64,000 nt of DNA from Oleiagrimonas sp. C23AA (lineage in GTDB: Bacteria > Pseudomonadota > Gammaproteobacteria > Xanthomonadales > Rhodanobacteraceae): positions 372,001 to 436,000 of the forward strand of contig NZ_JAARLY010000003.1 of assembly GCF_011759385.1 (NCBI RefSeq), written 5' to 3'. The translations under genes and the position numbers were made by a program. How positions within the stretch are numbered: the stretch's first letter is position 1; each line of letters opens with the position of its first letter. Of this stretch, positions 16,708 through 25,957 are shown piece after piece. Below the pieces are notes generated by a model, which saw nothing but the letters and a program-made list of their open reading frames with translations, did no database searches and was not told the origin of the DNA.

Positions 16708-17958
16708 ATGGCATCCATCCCGGAGATTTCCCACGCCCAGGCGGTACGCTTGCATCTGGCCGCCCAGGGGTTACTTTCACGTCCGGCACGCGGCGTATCA
16801 CGGCGTCGTCTGCGTGAGGCCGTCACGCGCATGCGGTTACTGCAGATCGACACCATCCACGTGGTGGCGCGCAGTCCGTATCTGGTGTTGTTCTCACGCT
16901 TGGGGGCTTATCCCATGGCGTGGCTGGATGAAACGCTGGCGAATGGCGAACTGGCCGAGTGCTGGGCGCACGAGGCCTGTTTCGTGCCCATGGACGATTA
17001 CCCGCTGCATGCAGCCTTTCGTGAGGCGCGCGCGGGGCACTGGGCGTTCAGGCGCGCCGCGCGAATGCAGCGCGAGCACGGTCAGGCTATGGCGCAGGTA
17101 TTGGAAAAGGTGCGCGAAGATGGCCCATTGCGGTCGGCCGATTTCGAGCGCAGCACGCCACGCTCGGGCGAGGGCTGGTGGGACTGGAAGCCGGAAAAGC
17201 GGTTTCTGGAAGCCTGGTTTGCTCTGGGCCAGCTGATGGTGGCGCGCCGCGAGCGATTTCAGCGTGTCTATGATCTTTCCGAACGGGTGCTCTCGCCGTC
17301 ATGGGACACGCCGTCCAGTGAGTGGGCGCGCGAGCGCTTCATCGCCGACGCGGTGCGCGCACTGGGCGTGACACCGGCGCGCTGGATTGCCGACTACCAC
17401 CGCATGGCGCGCGTCGGCGACGCCGAGCTGGAGCCACTGCTGGCCAGTGGTGAACTGCGCCCGGTGCGGGTGACCGGTTGGAGCGAGACTGCTTATGTGC
17501 ACGCCGATCACGTGGCGGCGCTGGGCAAGGCCACGCAGGGCCGGCTTCGCGCCACCCATGCCACTGCGCTGTCGCCGTTCGATCCGGTGGTCTGGCATCG
17601 CCAGCGGGCCAGTGAGCTGTTTGGTTTCGACTACCGTCTGGAGTGCTACACGCCGGCGCCGAAGCGGCGCTATGGCTACTTCAGCCTGCCGCTACTGGTA
17701 CGTGGCGCGCTGGTGGGGCGAGTCGACGCCAAGGCGCATCGCCGTGACGGGGTGTTCCAGGTGCGCAGCCTGCATCTGGAGGACGGCGTACGCCTCAGCG
17801 AGGCGCTGTTGGCCGACCTGGCGACAGTGCTGCAACGGCTGGCCGACTGGCATGAGACGCCGCGCGTGGTGGTCGAGCATGGCCAGCCGGCGCGTTTGCG
17901 CGATCTGTTGACGCGTGCGCTCAAGGCGGCTCACCAACGGGCAGAGCCGCCAAGCTGA
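16708..17958 (+). CDS. Winged-helix DNA glycosylase of the YcaQ/AlkX family
   Basis: The 416-residue protein fits the HTH_42/YcaQ family, with signatures LLQIDTIHVVARSPYLVLFSR, CWAHEACFVP, LSPFDPVVWHRQRASELFGFDYRLE and YTPAPKRRYGYFSLPLL. The catalytic motif is Gln46-Ile-Asp48 (QxD), the form seen in YcaQ/AlkX; the AlkZ branch has QxQ. Family members excise alkylated bases and unhook interstrand crosslinks. The start at 16708 follows GGAG at 16701-16704, a tight spacing. The gene is alone, divergent from the EF-hand gene. The glycosylase assignment is strong at family level; the lesion specificity is not readable. Confidence 0.87.
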   Translation: MASIPEISHAQAVRLHLAAQGLLSRPARGVSRRRLREAVTRMRLLQIDTIHVVARSPYLVLFSRLGAYPMAWLDETLANGELAECWAHEACFVPMDDYPLHAAFREARAGHWAFRRAARMQREHGQAMAQVLEKVREDGPLRSADFERSTPRSGEGWWDWKPEKRFLEAWFALGQLMVARRERFQRVYDLSERVLSPSWDTPSSEWARERFIADAVRALGVTPARWIADYHRMARVGDAELEPLLASGELRPVRVTGWSETAYVHADHVAALGKATQGRLRATHATALSPFDPVVWHRQRASELFGFDYRLECYTPAPKRRYGYFSLPLLVRGALVGRVDAKAHRRDGVFQVRSLHLEDGVRLSEALLADLATVLQRLADWHETPRVVVEHGQPARLRDLLTRALKAAHQRAEPPS

Positions 17959-18104
17959 ACAAACGCCTTCACGTCGTCTATACCTGTTTGGCTCGCAGTC
18001 GGTTTGGGGTCGGTAGCATCCGGATACAGCGTTATCACCCGTATCCGGGCCGATGTGTCGCCATCAAGGCCGGTCCGCCGACCCGCACCAGGAGGTATCC
18101 GACG

Positions 18105-18722
18105 ATGAAACACGCCACTCCCCGTATCGCTGCCCTGGCCGCCGCCGCCCTGGCGGTGGGGCTGTCTGGTTGCTCGCAATATGTGAAGAAGAGTGACTAC
18201 GACGCGGCCATCGCCCAATTACGGCAGAACGATCAGAACCAGCAGCAGCAGATCGACGCGCTCTCGCAGCAGATGAAAGACACCTTTGCCAAGTACGATG
18301 CCCGCATCACCCAGCTGGCCGGGCGGGTGAAGGTGGACACGGTGGCGCATTTCGGCTTCAACCAGTCTGATCTGCGCGAGCAGGACAAACCGATGCTCGA
18401 CGACTTTGCCAAGGTCATTCGCGAACATCACTCCGATGCGTTGATCACCGTGGAAGGCTTCGCCGACCCGGCCGGCTCCAAGGCCTACAACAAGCGCTTA
18501 GGTATGAAGCGCGCCGAGGCCGTGCGCGACTACCTGGTGCAGGATGGCTTGACCGCCTCGCAGGTGCGCGCGGTCAGCTATGGCGAGGCCAGCAATCGGC
18601 AGGTCCGCGAAGGCGCGACCCGTGATCAGGGGCAGGACAACCGCCGCGTGTCGCTGGTGGTGGATTTTGCCGGCAACAGCCAGCAGGGCGATATGTCCGA
18701 TGACTCGGGCAGCACCGGCTGA
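18105..18722 (+). CDS. OmpA-family (Pal-like) outer-membrane lipoprotein
   Basis: The predicted 205-residue protein has a lipoprotein signal with lipobox LSGC (Cys near residue 23), a short Gln-rich heptad-like segment (~40-62; NDQNQQQQIDALSQQM) and a C-terminal OmpA peptidoglycan-binding domain (~75-190). The domain has VEGFADPAGSKAYNKRLGMKRAEAVRDYL and a terminal NRRVSLVVDF. It would anchor the outer membrane to peptidoglycan. The ATG at 18105 follows AGGAGG at 18090-18095 and is clearly the start. No tol genes are adjacent, so it is not called Pal. Confidence 0.88.
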   Translation: MKHATPRIAALAAAALAVGLSGCSQYVKKSDYDAAIAQLRQNDQNQQQQIDALSQQMKDTFAKYDARITQLAGRVKVDTVAHFGFNQSDLREQDKPMLDDFAKVIREHHSDALITVEGFADPAGSKAYNKRLGMKRAEAVRDYLVQDGLTASQVRAVSYGEASNRQVREGATRDQGQDNRRVSLVVDFAGNSQQGDMSDDSGSTG

Positions 18723-18749
18723 GTGGTTCGCCTCTAACTGGGCCATGCC

Positions 18750-18783
18750 AGGGCGACGCCTGCGGGGGTCGCCCTTGTTTTTT
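18750..18783 (+). terminator. Rho-independent terminator after the OmpA-family gene
   Basis: Arms GGGCGAC (18751-18757) and GTCGCCC (18768-18774) pair around a ten-base loop and are followed by a T-rich tract. It lies between the convergent OmpA-family and SDR genes. Confidence 0.75.
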
Positions 18784-18846
18784 GGATGCCGCCGGGACCG
18801 GTATGTCCAGGTGATTAGGCAAACACCGCGCTTACGGCACCCGCGC

Positions 18847-19653
18847 TCAGTCTGCGAGATCGCGATAGCGATGTGAATGTCGCTGCGACAGGCGCATGGC
18901 CAGTCGTGAGGGCATCAGCTCGCTCACCGCCTTGATCAGCCGGTTGATGCGGCCGTTGATATACACCACCTCGCCGCGTTCGACCGCATCCAGTCCCTGT
19001 CGGGCCACCGTGTCGGCATCCATCCACATCCAGCGCGGCAGGCGCGAGACCAGTTCACGGGCGCCGGTGACGTCATGAAATTCCGAATAGGTAAAGCCGG
19101 GGCAAAGGGCGCACACATGCACGCCGCGGGCCCAGTTCTCCAGCGCCAGCGACTGCGAAAAACGGATCATGTAGGCCTTGGCCGCCGCGTACAGCGTATG
19201 TCCCACCGAACCCGGCAAGTGGCCGGCCAGTGAGGCGACATTGATGATGCGCCCATAACCGCACTGGCGCATCGCCGGCAGCAGGCGATGGGCCAGCTCG
19301 GTCGGCGCGCGCACCAGTACCTGGAGAAAGTCCTCGTGCGCCTTCCAGGCCGATTGCTCGAATGTGCCGGGTACACCGTAGCCGGCATTGTTGACCAGCA
19401 TGTCGATGTGAATGTGTTGGGCCTCTAGATCTGCGCACAGCGCTTCGGCGGCGCCGGCATCGGCCAGATCGGACGCCATGACCGTTACTTGCACGCCTTG
19501 GGCCTGGTGCAATTCGGTGGCCAGTTGCTGCAGACGTTCGACGCGGCGGGCGGTGATCACCAGGTGGTAGCCGCGTTGTGCGAGCTCGCGGGCGAAGGCC
19601 TGGCCGATACCGGCCGAGGCGCCGGTAATCAGTGCAGTACGGGTGGGGCGCAT
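18847..19653 (-). CDS. SDR family oxidoreductase
   Basis: The 268-residue protein is a classical short-chain dehydrogenase: cofactor-binding TGASAGIG near the N terminus, NNAGYG in the middle, and the catalytic Ser (NVASLAG) and Tyr-x-x-x-Lys (YAAAKAY). An Arg cluster after beta-2 (ITARRVERL) suggests NADPH preference. The substrate cannot be told from sequence. It is a single gene, divergent from tpiA with about 125 nt between the starts. Confidence 0.88.
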   Translation of the reverse strand: MRPTRTALITGASAGIGQAFARELAQRGYHLVITARRVERLQQLATELHQAQGVQVTVMASDLADAGAAEALCADLEAQHIHIDMLVNNAGYGVPGTFEQSAWKAHEDFLQVLVRAPTELAHRLLPAMRQCGYGRIINVASLAGHLPGSVGHTLYAAAKAYMIRFSQSLALENWARGVHVCALCPGFTYSEFHDVTGARELVSRLPRWMWMDADTVARQGLDAVERGEVVYINGRINRLIKAVSELMPSRLAMRLSQRHSHRYRDLAD

Positions 19654-19708
19654 GGCATGCCTCCAGCTGAAGTCGTGCGTGGATGATAAACGGTAGCGTT
19701 ATCGCGCG

Positions 19709-19738
19709 TTGCGCCGTGCTTTCACGCCCGGCTATGCT
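19709..19738 (+). promoter_or_regulatory. Candidate sigma-70 promoter for tpiA-secG-tRNA-Leu-nuo
   Basis: TTGCGC (19709-19714) and TATGCT (19733-19738) are separated by 18 bp and sit about 40 nt upstream of tpiA. No convincing promoter or terminator is seen before nuoA, so this may also feed the tRNA and the nuo genes. The match is moderate. Confidence 0.4.
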
Positions 19739-19778
19739 TGAAAAATTTGGGCTGCACGGCGACGCGAGGGAGGTCGTG

Positions 19779-20552
19779 ATGCGCAAGCTTCTGGTGGCAG
19801 GTAACTGGAAAATGCACGGCTCGCGCCAGATGGCGCGCGAGCTGCTGGACGAAGTGGTTGAGGCGATGCCGCAAGGCATCGACGTGGCGGTGTTTCCGCC
19901 GTACCCGTACCTGTTCGAGCTGGGCGAGCGTTACGCGGGCAAAGGGCTCGGTGTGGGGGCGCAGGATGTCAGTGCGCGTCCCGAGGCCGGTGCCTACACC
20001 GGCGAGGTGTCGGCGCGGATGCTGGCCGATGTCGGCTGCCGCTATGTGCTGGTGGGGCATTCCGAGCGCCGCCAGTATCACGGCGAGAGCGATGCCGAGG
20101 TGGCGAGCAAGTTTGGCGTGGCGCTGGAGGCCGGACTAATCCCGGTGTTGTGCGTGGGCGAAACCCTGGCGCAGCGCGAGTCGGGGCAGACCGAGCAGGT
20201 TATCGCCGCGCAGCTGGCGGCGGTGATTGAAGCCAACAGTATTCAAGCCTTTGACAGCGCGATGATTTCCTATGAGCCGGTCTGGGCCATTGGCAGCGGA
20301 CGCTCGGCCACACCGGAGCAGGCGCAGCATGTGCATGCATTTATCCGTAGCCAATTGGCGAAAGAGGATGCTAAAATTCCGGATCTGACCCGAGTGCTTT
20401 ACGGCGGTAGCGTCAAACCGACGAACGCGGCGGAGCTGTTTGCCCAGCCCGATGTCGACGGTGGCCTGATTGGCGGCGCGGCGCTGGCGGCGGGCGATTT
20501 TCTTGCGATTTGCGCTGCGGCGCGTGATGTGCGCGACGCGGCGGAACAATAG
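19779..20552 (+). CDS. tpiA: Triose-phosphate isomerase
   Basis: The 257-residue TIM-barrel enzyme interconverts dihydroxyacetone phosphate and glyceraldehyde 3-phosphate in glycolysis and gluconeogenesis. Catalytic residues are all present: Lys11 in GNWKM, His94 in VGHSERR and Glu166 in YEPVWAIG, plus the phosphate loop GGSVKP and LIGGAAL. The start at 19779 follows GAGGGAGG at 19766-19773; a GTG directly before it (19776) is an alternative by one codon. secG starts three bases after its stop, so the two form an operon. Confidence 0.96.
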   Translation: MRKLLVAGNWKMHGSRQMARELLDEVVEAMPQGIDVAVFPPYPYLFELGERYAGKGLGVGAQDVSARPEAGAYTGEVSARMLADVGCRYVLVGHSERRQYHGESDAEVASKFGVALEAGLIPVLCVGETLAQRESGQTEQVIAAQLAAVIEANSIQAFDSAMISYEPVWAIGSGRSATPEQAQHVHAFIRSQLAKEDAKIPDLTRVLYGGSVKPTNAAELFAQPDVDGGLIGGAALAAGDFLAICAAARDVRDAAEQ

Positions 20553-20554
20553 AC

Positions 20555-20995
20555 ATGTTTATCATTTTCAGCGTTTTCTACATTTTGATCGCCGCGGCGA
20601 TGATCGTGCTGATTCTCATGCAGCGCGGCTCCGGTGCGGATGCAGGTTCGGGCTTTGGCGGCGGCTCCTCGGCCACTGTCTTCGGTGCGCGCGGTTCCGC
20701 GACCTTCCTGACCCGCGCCACGGCGACGCTTGCAGCTTTGTTCTTCCTGCTCAGCCTCGGCATGGGCATCTATCTCAGCCGCAACGGCGCGCCTGGCGCT
20801 CCGTCTTCCAGCGATCTGGGTGTGATGTCGGGCGCGCAGACGCCTGCCGCTGCTCCGGCTGCCTCCAAGGGCGCGGCTGCCAACACGGATGTGCCCAAGG
20901 CGGCTTCCGCTGGTGGTGCATCGTCTGGTGATGTGCCGTCCGCGGCGCAGGCGCCCGCAGCGGCCGCCTCGGCCGCTCAGGGGTCGGGCCAGTAA
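20555..20995 (+). CDS. secG: Preprotein translocase subunit SecG
   Basis: The 146-residue inner-membrane protein has two hydrophobic helices (~3-20 and ~51-70) joined by the typical LMQRGSGADAGSGFGGGSSATVFGARGS-type loop found in SecG; this glycine-rich loop is diagnostic. It is the third subunit of SecYEG and eases SecA-driven translocation. The C-terminal ~70 residues form an Ala/Ser/Pro-rich tail longer than in E. coli SecG (110 residues). tRNA-Leu begins 29 nt downstream, as secG-leuU does in E. coli. Confidence 0.94.
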   Translation: MFIIFSVFYILIAAAMIVLILMQRGSGADAGSGFGGGSSATVFGARGSATFLTRATATLAALFFLLSLGMGIYLSRNGAPGAPSSSDLGVMSGAQTPAAAPAASKGAAANTDVPKAASAGGASSGDVPSAAQAPAAAASAAQGSGQ

Positions 20996-21024
20996 GGCTT
21001 AGCGAAGAACTGAGATTGACCATT

Positions 21025-21109
21025 GCCCAGGTGGCGGAACTGGTAGACGCACTACCTTGAGGTGGTAGCGACGAAAGTCGTGGGGGTTCGAGTCCCCCCT
21101 TGGGCACCA
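21025..21109 (+). tRNA. tRNA-Leu (anticodon GAG)
   Basis: This is an 85-nt class II tRNA with encoded CCA. The acceptor GCCCAGG pairs with the 3' CTTGGGC (one G-T wobble). The anticodon stem CTACC/GGTAG encloses the loop TTGAGGT, giving anticodon GAG at 21059-21061, which reads CUC/CUU. A variable arm (CGACGAAAGTCG) and T arm (GGGGG-TTCGAGT-CCCCC) are present. There is no separate promoter in the 29 nt after secG, so it is likely processed from the secG transcript. Confidence 0.97.
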
Positions 21110-21179
21110 AACGCTGGAGGTTGCCGCCGCGAGGGCGGCAGCCACTGATGCGCCACTTCGCGCGGAGGTATGCCGACTC

Positions 21180-21536
21180 GTGCTCGCCCAATATTGGCCC
21201 ATTCTCTTGTTTCTTGTCGTGGCAGGTGGCCTAGGTGTCGTCCTGCTGGGTATTGGCCTTCTGGTAGCGCCCCGGCGCCCCGAGTCGGAAAAGCTCTCGG
21301 CTTATGAATGCGGCTTCGAACCGTTCGAAGACGCACGCATGAAGTTCGACGTGCGCTATTACCTGCTGGCCATCATCTTCATCATTTTCGATCTGGAAGT
21401 CGCCTTCCTGTTCCCGTGGGCGGTGGTCTTCGACAAGATCGGCGTGATCGCACTGATCGAGATGGCGTTGTTCCTGCTCCTGCTGGTGGTCGGCTTCGCC
21501 TACGTCTGGAAGAAGGGAGCACTGGAATGGGAGTGA
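21180..21536 (+). CDS. nuoA: NADH-quinone oxidoreductase subunit A
   Basis: The 118-residue membrane subunit has three helices and the conserved loop [38 protein letters not shown], containing the loop Cys that senses the active/deactive state in complex I. It starts with GTG at 21180; GGAGG lies at 21164-21168, a somewhat long spacing of 11. It is the first gene of the nuo operon and its last ten bases overlap nuoB. A nine-bp hairpin (21120-21142) lies between the tRNA and this gene. Confidence 0.95.
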   Translation: MLAQYWPILLFLVVAGGLGVVLLGIGLLVAPRRPESEKLSAYECGFEPFEDARMKFDVRYYLLAIIFIIFDLEVAFLFPWAVVFDKIGVIALIEMALFLLLLVVGFAYVWKKGALEWE

Positions 21537-22081
21537 TCTCCACTGTCGACCGGGTGATGCACAACCCGCAGCCGCTGGATCTGGTGGACGACATCCTGCG
21601 TCCGTCCGGTGACAATCCGGTGGTGCAGCGTGGCTTTGCCACCACCTCCATCGATGCGCTGATGAACTGGGCCCGTACCGGATCCATGTGGCCGATGACC
21701 TTCGGTCTGGCCTGCTGCGCGGTCGAGATGATGCACGCCGGTGCGGCGCGCCTGGATTTGGATCGATACGGCGTGGTGTTCCGCCCGTCGCCGCGCCAGT
21801 CCGACGTCATGATCGTGGCCGGCACGCTGGTCAACAAGATGGCCCCGGCGCTGCGCAAGGTCTACGACCAGATGCCCGATCCGAAATGGGTCATTTCGAT
21901 GGGCTCGTGCGCCAACGGCGGCGGCTACTATCACTACTCGTATTCGGTGGTGCGCGGTTGTGACCGCGTGGTGCCGGTCGATATTTACGTGCCGGGCTGC
22001 CCGCCGACGGCCGAGGCGCTGATCCACGGCATTCTGCAGCTGCAGAAGAAGATCCGTCGCACCCACACCATCGCACGCTGA
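21527..22081 (+). CDS. nuoB: NADH-quinone oxidoreductase subunit B
   Basis: The 184-residue peripheral-arm subunit carries cluster N2, the last Fe-S centre before quinone. The ligands are the tandem Cys of LACCAVEMM, the Cys of [10 protein letters not shown] and that of [11 protein letters not shown]. The ATG at 21527 lies inside nuoA (ten-base overlap), which implies coupled translation. The next gene starts eight bases after the stop. Confidence 0.96.
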   Translation: MGVISTVDRVMHNPQPLDLVDDILRPSGDNPVVQRGFATTSIDALMNWARTGSMWPMTFGLACCAVEMMHAGAARLDLDRYGVVFRPSPRQSDVMIVAGTLVNKMAPALRKVYDQMPDPKWVISMGSCANGGGYYHYSYSVVRGCDRVVPVDIYVPGCPPTAEALIHGILQLQKKIRRTHTIAR

Positions 22082-22089
22082 GGAAGGCC

Positions 22090-22824
22090 ATGAGCGATAC
22101 GCAAGCGAACTCGCTGGCCGAGCGCCTTGTCGCGCGCTTCGGCGATACGTTGTCCAAGGTCGAGACGGTTCGCGGTGAAACCACCGCCGAGCTGGCGCCG
22201 GCCGATCTGCTGGCCGTGGCCACCGCGCTGCGCGACGAGGCCGAGTTCCGTTTCGAGGAACTGGTCGACGTCTGTGGCGTGGATTACCTGGGTTTTGGCC
22301 AGGACGAATGGGAAACGGCCACCGTCAGCGGTACCGGTTTCTCGCGCGGTGTCACCGGGCAGGCGCAGGGCCGTTTTTCCTGGTCCGAGCGCCCCAACGT
22401 CACCGGCACGCCGCGCCGTTTTGCCTCGGTGATGCACCTGCTGTCGCTGACCCACAACCGTCGCCTGCGTCTTCGCGTCTATGCTGAGGACGAGGCCATG
22501 CCGATGGTGCCGTCGGTGACCGGTATCTGGCCGATTGCCAACTGGTTCGAGCGTGAGTCGTTCGATCTTTACGGCATTGTCTACGAAGGTCATCCGGACC
22601 TGCGCCGCATCCTTACCGACTATGGCTTTGTCGGCCATCCGTTCCGCAAGGACTTCCCGCTGATCGGCAACGTCGAAGTGCGCTACGACCCCGAGAAGCA
22701 GCGCGTGATCTACGAGCCGGTCACCTCCGTGGTGCCGCGTGTGCTGGTGCCGCGCGTGATCCGCGAGGATGCCGATCTGCAGCAGGCCCGCGCCGAGGCC
22801 GCCGACAACTGGCGGGAGAACTGA
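22090..22824 (+). CDS. nuoC: NADH-quinone oxidoreductase subunit C
   Basis: This 244-residue peripheral-arm subunit has the 30-kDa subunit signature: [42 protein letters not shown], then [24 protein letters not shown]. It is a separate gene rather than the NuoCD fusion of E. coli. A GAGGAAGG sequence sits before the ATG. A ~25-residue stretch around 80-100 ([19 protein letters not shown]) is longer than in many homologues. Confidence 0.95.
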   Translation: MSDTQANSLAERLVARFGDTLSKVETVRGETTAELAPADLLAVATALRDEAEFRFEELVDVCGVDYLGFGQDEWETATVSGTGFSRGVTGQAQGRFSWSERPNVTGTPRRFASVMHLLSLTHNRRLRLRVYAEDEAMPMVPSVTGIWPIANWFERESFDLYGIVYEGHPDLRRILTDYGFVGHPFRKDFPLIGNVEVRYDPEKQRVIYEPVTSVVPRVLVPRVIREDADLQQARAEAADNWREN

Positions 22825-22828
22825 TCCG

Positions 22829-24088
22829 ATGTCCGCTCAGGAAATTCGCAATTACTCGATGAACTTCGGCCCCCAGCATCCGGCCGCGCACGGTGTGCTG
22901 CGTCTGGTGCTGGAGATGGACGGCGAGACGGTGGTCAAGGCCGATCCGCATATCGGTCTGCTGCATCGCGCGACCGAGAAACTGGCCGAGTCCAAGCCCT
23001 ACAACCAGTCGATCGGCTACATGGATCGCCTGGATTACGTGTCCATGATGTGCAACGAGCACGGCTACGTGCGCGCGATCGAGAACCTGCTGGGTATCGA
23101 GGCGCCGATCCGTGCGCAGTACATCCGCACCATGTTCGACGAGATCACCCGCATCCTGAACCACCTGATGTGGGTCGGCTCGAACGCGCTCGATCTGGGC
23201 GCCATGGCCGTGTTCCTGTACGCCTTCCGCGAGCGTGAGGAGCTGATGGACTGCTACGAGGCCGTTTCCGGCGCTCGTATGCACGCCACCTACTACCGCC
23301 CCGGCGGCGTCTACCGCGACCTGCCCAATCAGATGTCGCAGTACCGCGAGTCGCCGTGGCACAAGGGCAAGGACCTAAAGCGCCTGAATCAGTGGCGTGA
23401 AGGCTCCATGCTCGACTTCCTCGATGCCTTCACCGACGACTTCCCGACCAAGGTCGACGAGTACGAAGAGCTGCTGACCAACAACCGTATCTGGAAGCAG
23501 CGTACCGTCGGCATCGGCGTGGTCAGCCCCGAGCACGCCAAGGCGTGGGGCATGACCGGCGCCATGCTGCGTGGCTCGGGCATCGAATGGGATCTACGCA
23601 AGAAGCAGCCATACGCCGCCTACGACCAGGTCGACTTCGACATTCCGGTCGGCGTCAATGGCGACTGCTACGACCGCTACCTGGTGCGCATGGAAGAAAT
23701 GCGCCAGTCCAACCGCATCATCAAGCAGTGCGTGAAGTGGCTGCGCGAGAACTCCGGTCCGGTGATGCTGAGCAACTACAAGGTCGCGCCGCCTTCGCGC
23801 GAAGAGATGAAGCGCGACATGGAAGCGCTGATCCATCACTTCAAGTTGTTCACCGAGGGCTACGGCGTGCCGGCCGGCGAATCCTACGCTGCCGTCGAGG
23901 CGCCCAAGGGTGAGTTCGGCGTGTACATGATTTCCGACGGTGCCAACAAGCCGTTCCGCGTGAAGGTTCGCGCGCCCGGTTTCGCGCACCTGTCGTCCAT
24001 GGACTCCATCGTCAGCGGCCACATGCTGGCTGACGTGGTGGCCATGATCGGCACCTACGACATCGTTTTCGGCGAAGTCGACCGCTGA
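22829..24088 (+). CDS. nuoD: NADH-quinone oxidoreductase subunit D
   Basis: The 419-residue 49-kDa-type subunit forms the quinone cavity with NuoB. It opens with [18 protein letters not shown], holding the His loop at the quinone head site. Other conserved blocks are [39 protein letters not shown] and the C-terminal [14 protein letters not shown]. The start at 22829 is four bases after the nuoC stop and matches the family's start. Confidence 0.96.
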   Translation: MSAQEIRNYSMNFGPQHPAAHGVLRLVLEMDGETVVKADPHIGLLHRATEKLAESKPYNQSIGYMDRLDYVSMMCNEHGYVRAIENLLGIEAPIRAQYIRTMFDEITRILNHLMWVGSNALDLGAMAVFLYAFREREELMDCYEAVSGARMHATYYRPGGVYRDLPNQMSQYRESPWHKGKDLKRLNQWREGSMLDFLDAFTDDFPTKVDEYEELLTNNRIWKQRTVGIGVVSPEHAKAWGMTGAMLRGSGIEWDLRKKQPYAAYDQVDFDIPVGVNGDCYDRYLVRMEEMRQSNRIIKQCVKWLRENSGPVMLSNYKVAPPSREEMKRDMEALIHHFKLFTEGYGVPAGESYAAVEAPKGEFGVYMISDGANKPFRVKVRAPGFAHLSSMDSIVSGHMLADVVAMIGTYDIVFGEVDR

Positions 24089-24110
24089 TCGGTTGGGAGA
24101 CCTTCTAAAC

Positions 24111-24638
24111 ATGAAAGCCACGGGCAATTTCGAGCAGGTGAAAGACGTCGACCCCCAGGTCGCGCTCACCGACGCCACCCGCCAGCACATCGACCACTGG
24201 GTCGCCAAGTTTCCGGCCGACCGCAAGCGCTCGGCGCTGATCCAGGCCCTGACGGCCGCGCAGGAACAGAACGGCGGTCATCTGACCGACGAGCTGGTCA
24301 CCGCGGTCGCCAAGTACCTGGACTTGCCGCCGGTGTGGGCCTATGAGGTCGCCAGCTTCTACTCGATGTTCGAGCTCAAGCCGGTCGGTCGCCACAACGT
24401 GGCGATCTGCACCAACATCTCGTGCTGGCTCAACGGCGCCGAAGACATCGTGCGCCACTGCGAGAAGAAGCTGGGCGTCAAGCTGGGCGAAAGCACCGAA
24501 GACGGACGCGTCTACCTCAAGCGTGAGGAAGAGTGTCTCGCCGCCTGCTGCGGCGCGCCGATGATGGTGGTCAATGGCCATTACCACGAGAACCTGACCA
24601 CCGAGAAGGTGGACCAGATTCTCGACGAGTTGAAGTGA
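24111..24638 (+). CDS. nuoE: NADH-quinone oxidoreductase subunit E
   Basis: The 175-residue thioredoxin-fold subunit holds the 2Fe-2S cluster N1a. The four Cys ligands lie in [13 protein letters not shown] and [11 protein letters not shown]. It forms part of the NADH dehydrogenase tip with NuoF. The start is the ATG at 24111 after GGGAGA; an in-frame TTG at 24093 adds six unconserved residues. Confidence 0.95.
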   Translation: MKATGNFEQVKDVDPQVALTDATRQHIDHWVAKFPADRKRSALIQALTAAQEQNGGHLTDELVTAVAKYLDLPPVWAYEVASFYSMFELKPVGRHNVAICTNISCWLNGAEDIVRHCEKKLGVKLGESTEDGRVYLKREEECLAACCGAPMMVVNGHYHENLTTEKVDQILDELK

Positions 24639-24646
24639 GGCGGACG

Positions 24647-25957
24647 ATGGCAGTCGGTCCAGCACCTAAAGAACACCAGGTCGTCTACACGACCCTGCAC
24701 CACGACAAGCCCTGGTCGCTCGAGGCGTACCAGAAAGAGGGCGGCTACGAGGCGTGGAAGAAGATCCTGGCTGAAAAGCCCGATCCGGCATCCATCGTCG
24801 AGGCGGTCAAGGCCAGCGGCCTGCGCGGCCGTGGCGGCGCAGGCTTCCCGACCGGCCTGAAGTGGTCGTTCATGCCCAAGGGCGACCAGCAGAAGTACAT
24901 TCTGTGCAACTCGGACGAGTCCGAGCCGGGTACCTGCAAGGATCGCGACATCCTGCGCTTCAACCCGCACTCGGTGATCGAGGGCATGGCCATCGCGTGC
25001 TACGCGACCGGTTCCACCGCGGCCTACAACTACCTGCGCGGCGAGTTCCACCACGAGCCGTTCGAGCATCTGGAAGAAGCCCTGGCCGAGGCCTACGCCG
25101 CCGGCCTGCTGGGCAAGAACATCCAGGACTCGGGCATCGACGTGGACATGTACAACGCGCTTGGCGCCGGCGCCTACATCTGCGGTGAGGAAACCGCGCT
25201 GATGGAATCGCTGGAAGGCAAGAAGGGCCAGCCACGCTTCAAGCCGCCGTTCCCGGCCAACTTCGGCCTGTATGGCAAGCCGACCACGATCAACAACACC
25301 GAGACCTACGCCTCGGTGCCGGCGATCATGCGCAAGGGCGCCGAGTGGTTCCTCAATCAGGGCAAGCCCAACAACGGCGGTCCGAAGATCTTCTCGGTGT
25401 CCGGCCATGTCGCCAAGCCGGGCAACTTCGAGATCCGCCTGGGCACGCCGTTCACCGAGCTGCTGGAGATGGCCGGCGGCATTCGCGAAGGCCGCAAGCT
25501 CAAGGCAGTGATTCCGGGCGGTTCTTCGATGAAGGTGCTGCCGGCACACATCATCAACGAATGCACGATGGACTACGACTCGCTGCAGAAGGCCGGTTCC
25601 GGCCTGGGTTCGGGGGCGGTCATCGTGATGGATGACTCGACCTGCATGGTCAAGGCCTGCCGCCGCATCTCGCAGTTTTATTACGCCGAGTCGTGCGGCC
25701 AGTGCACGCCGTGCCGCGAAGGCACCGGCTGGATGTTCCGCGTGCTCACGCGCATCTGCGAAGGTCGCGGCACGCAGGACGACCTGCATCGTCTGAAGGC
25801 CGTGGCCGGTCAGATCGAAGGCCACACGATCTGCGCCTTCGGCGAAGCCGCCGCCTGGCCGGTGCAGGGCTTCCTGCACCATTTCTGGGACGAGTTCGAG
25901 TATTTCGTCGAACACGGTCGTTCCATGACTGAAGACAAACTGGGAGTTGCTGCATGA
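24647..25957 (+). CDS. nuoF: NADH-quinone oxidoreductase subunit F
   Basis: The 436-residue subunit binds NADH, FMN and cluster N3. It has the glycine-rich [16 protein letters not shown] nucleotide loop, the FMN motif [14 protein letters not shown], and the 4Fe-4S site [15 protein letters not shown] plus the later Cys of [15 protein letters not shown] precedes the ATG at 24647. The last four bases (ATGA) overlap the nuoG start. Confidence 0.96.
   Translation: MAVGPAPKEHQVVYTTLHHDKPWSLEAYQKEGGYEAWKKILAEKPDPASIVEAVKASGLRGRGGAGFPTGLKWSFMPKGDQQKYILCNSDESEPGTCKDRDILRFNPHSVIEGMAIACYATGSTAAYNYLRGEFHHEPFEHLEEALAEAYAAGLLGKNIQDSGIDVDMYNALGAGAYICGEETALMESLEGKKGQPRFKPPFPANFGLYGKPTTINNTETYASVPAIMRKGAEWFLNQGKPNNGGPKIFSVSGHVAKPGNFEIRLGTPFTELLEMAGGIREGRKLKAVIPGGSSMKVLPAHIINECTMDYDSLQKAGSGLGSGAVIVMDDSTCMVKACRRISQFYYAESCGQCTPCREGTGWMFRVLTRICEGRGTQDDLHRLKAVAGQIEGHTICAFGEAAAWPVQGFLHHFWDEFEYFVEHGRSMTEDKLGVAA

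Noticed and set aside
21025-21142. tRNA-Leu 3' end as a possible integration site
   Set aside because: No integrase gene, no repeated copy of the tRNA 3' end and no foreign-looking DNA follow; nuoA begins 70 nt later.
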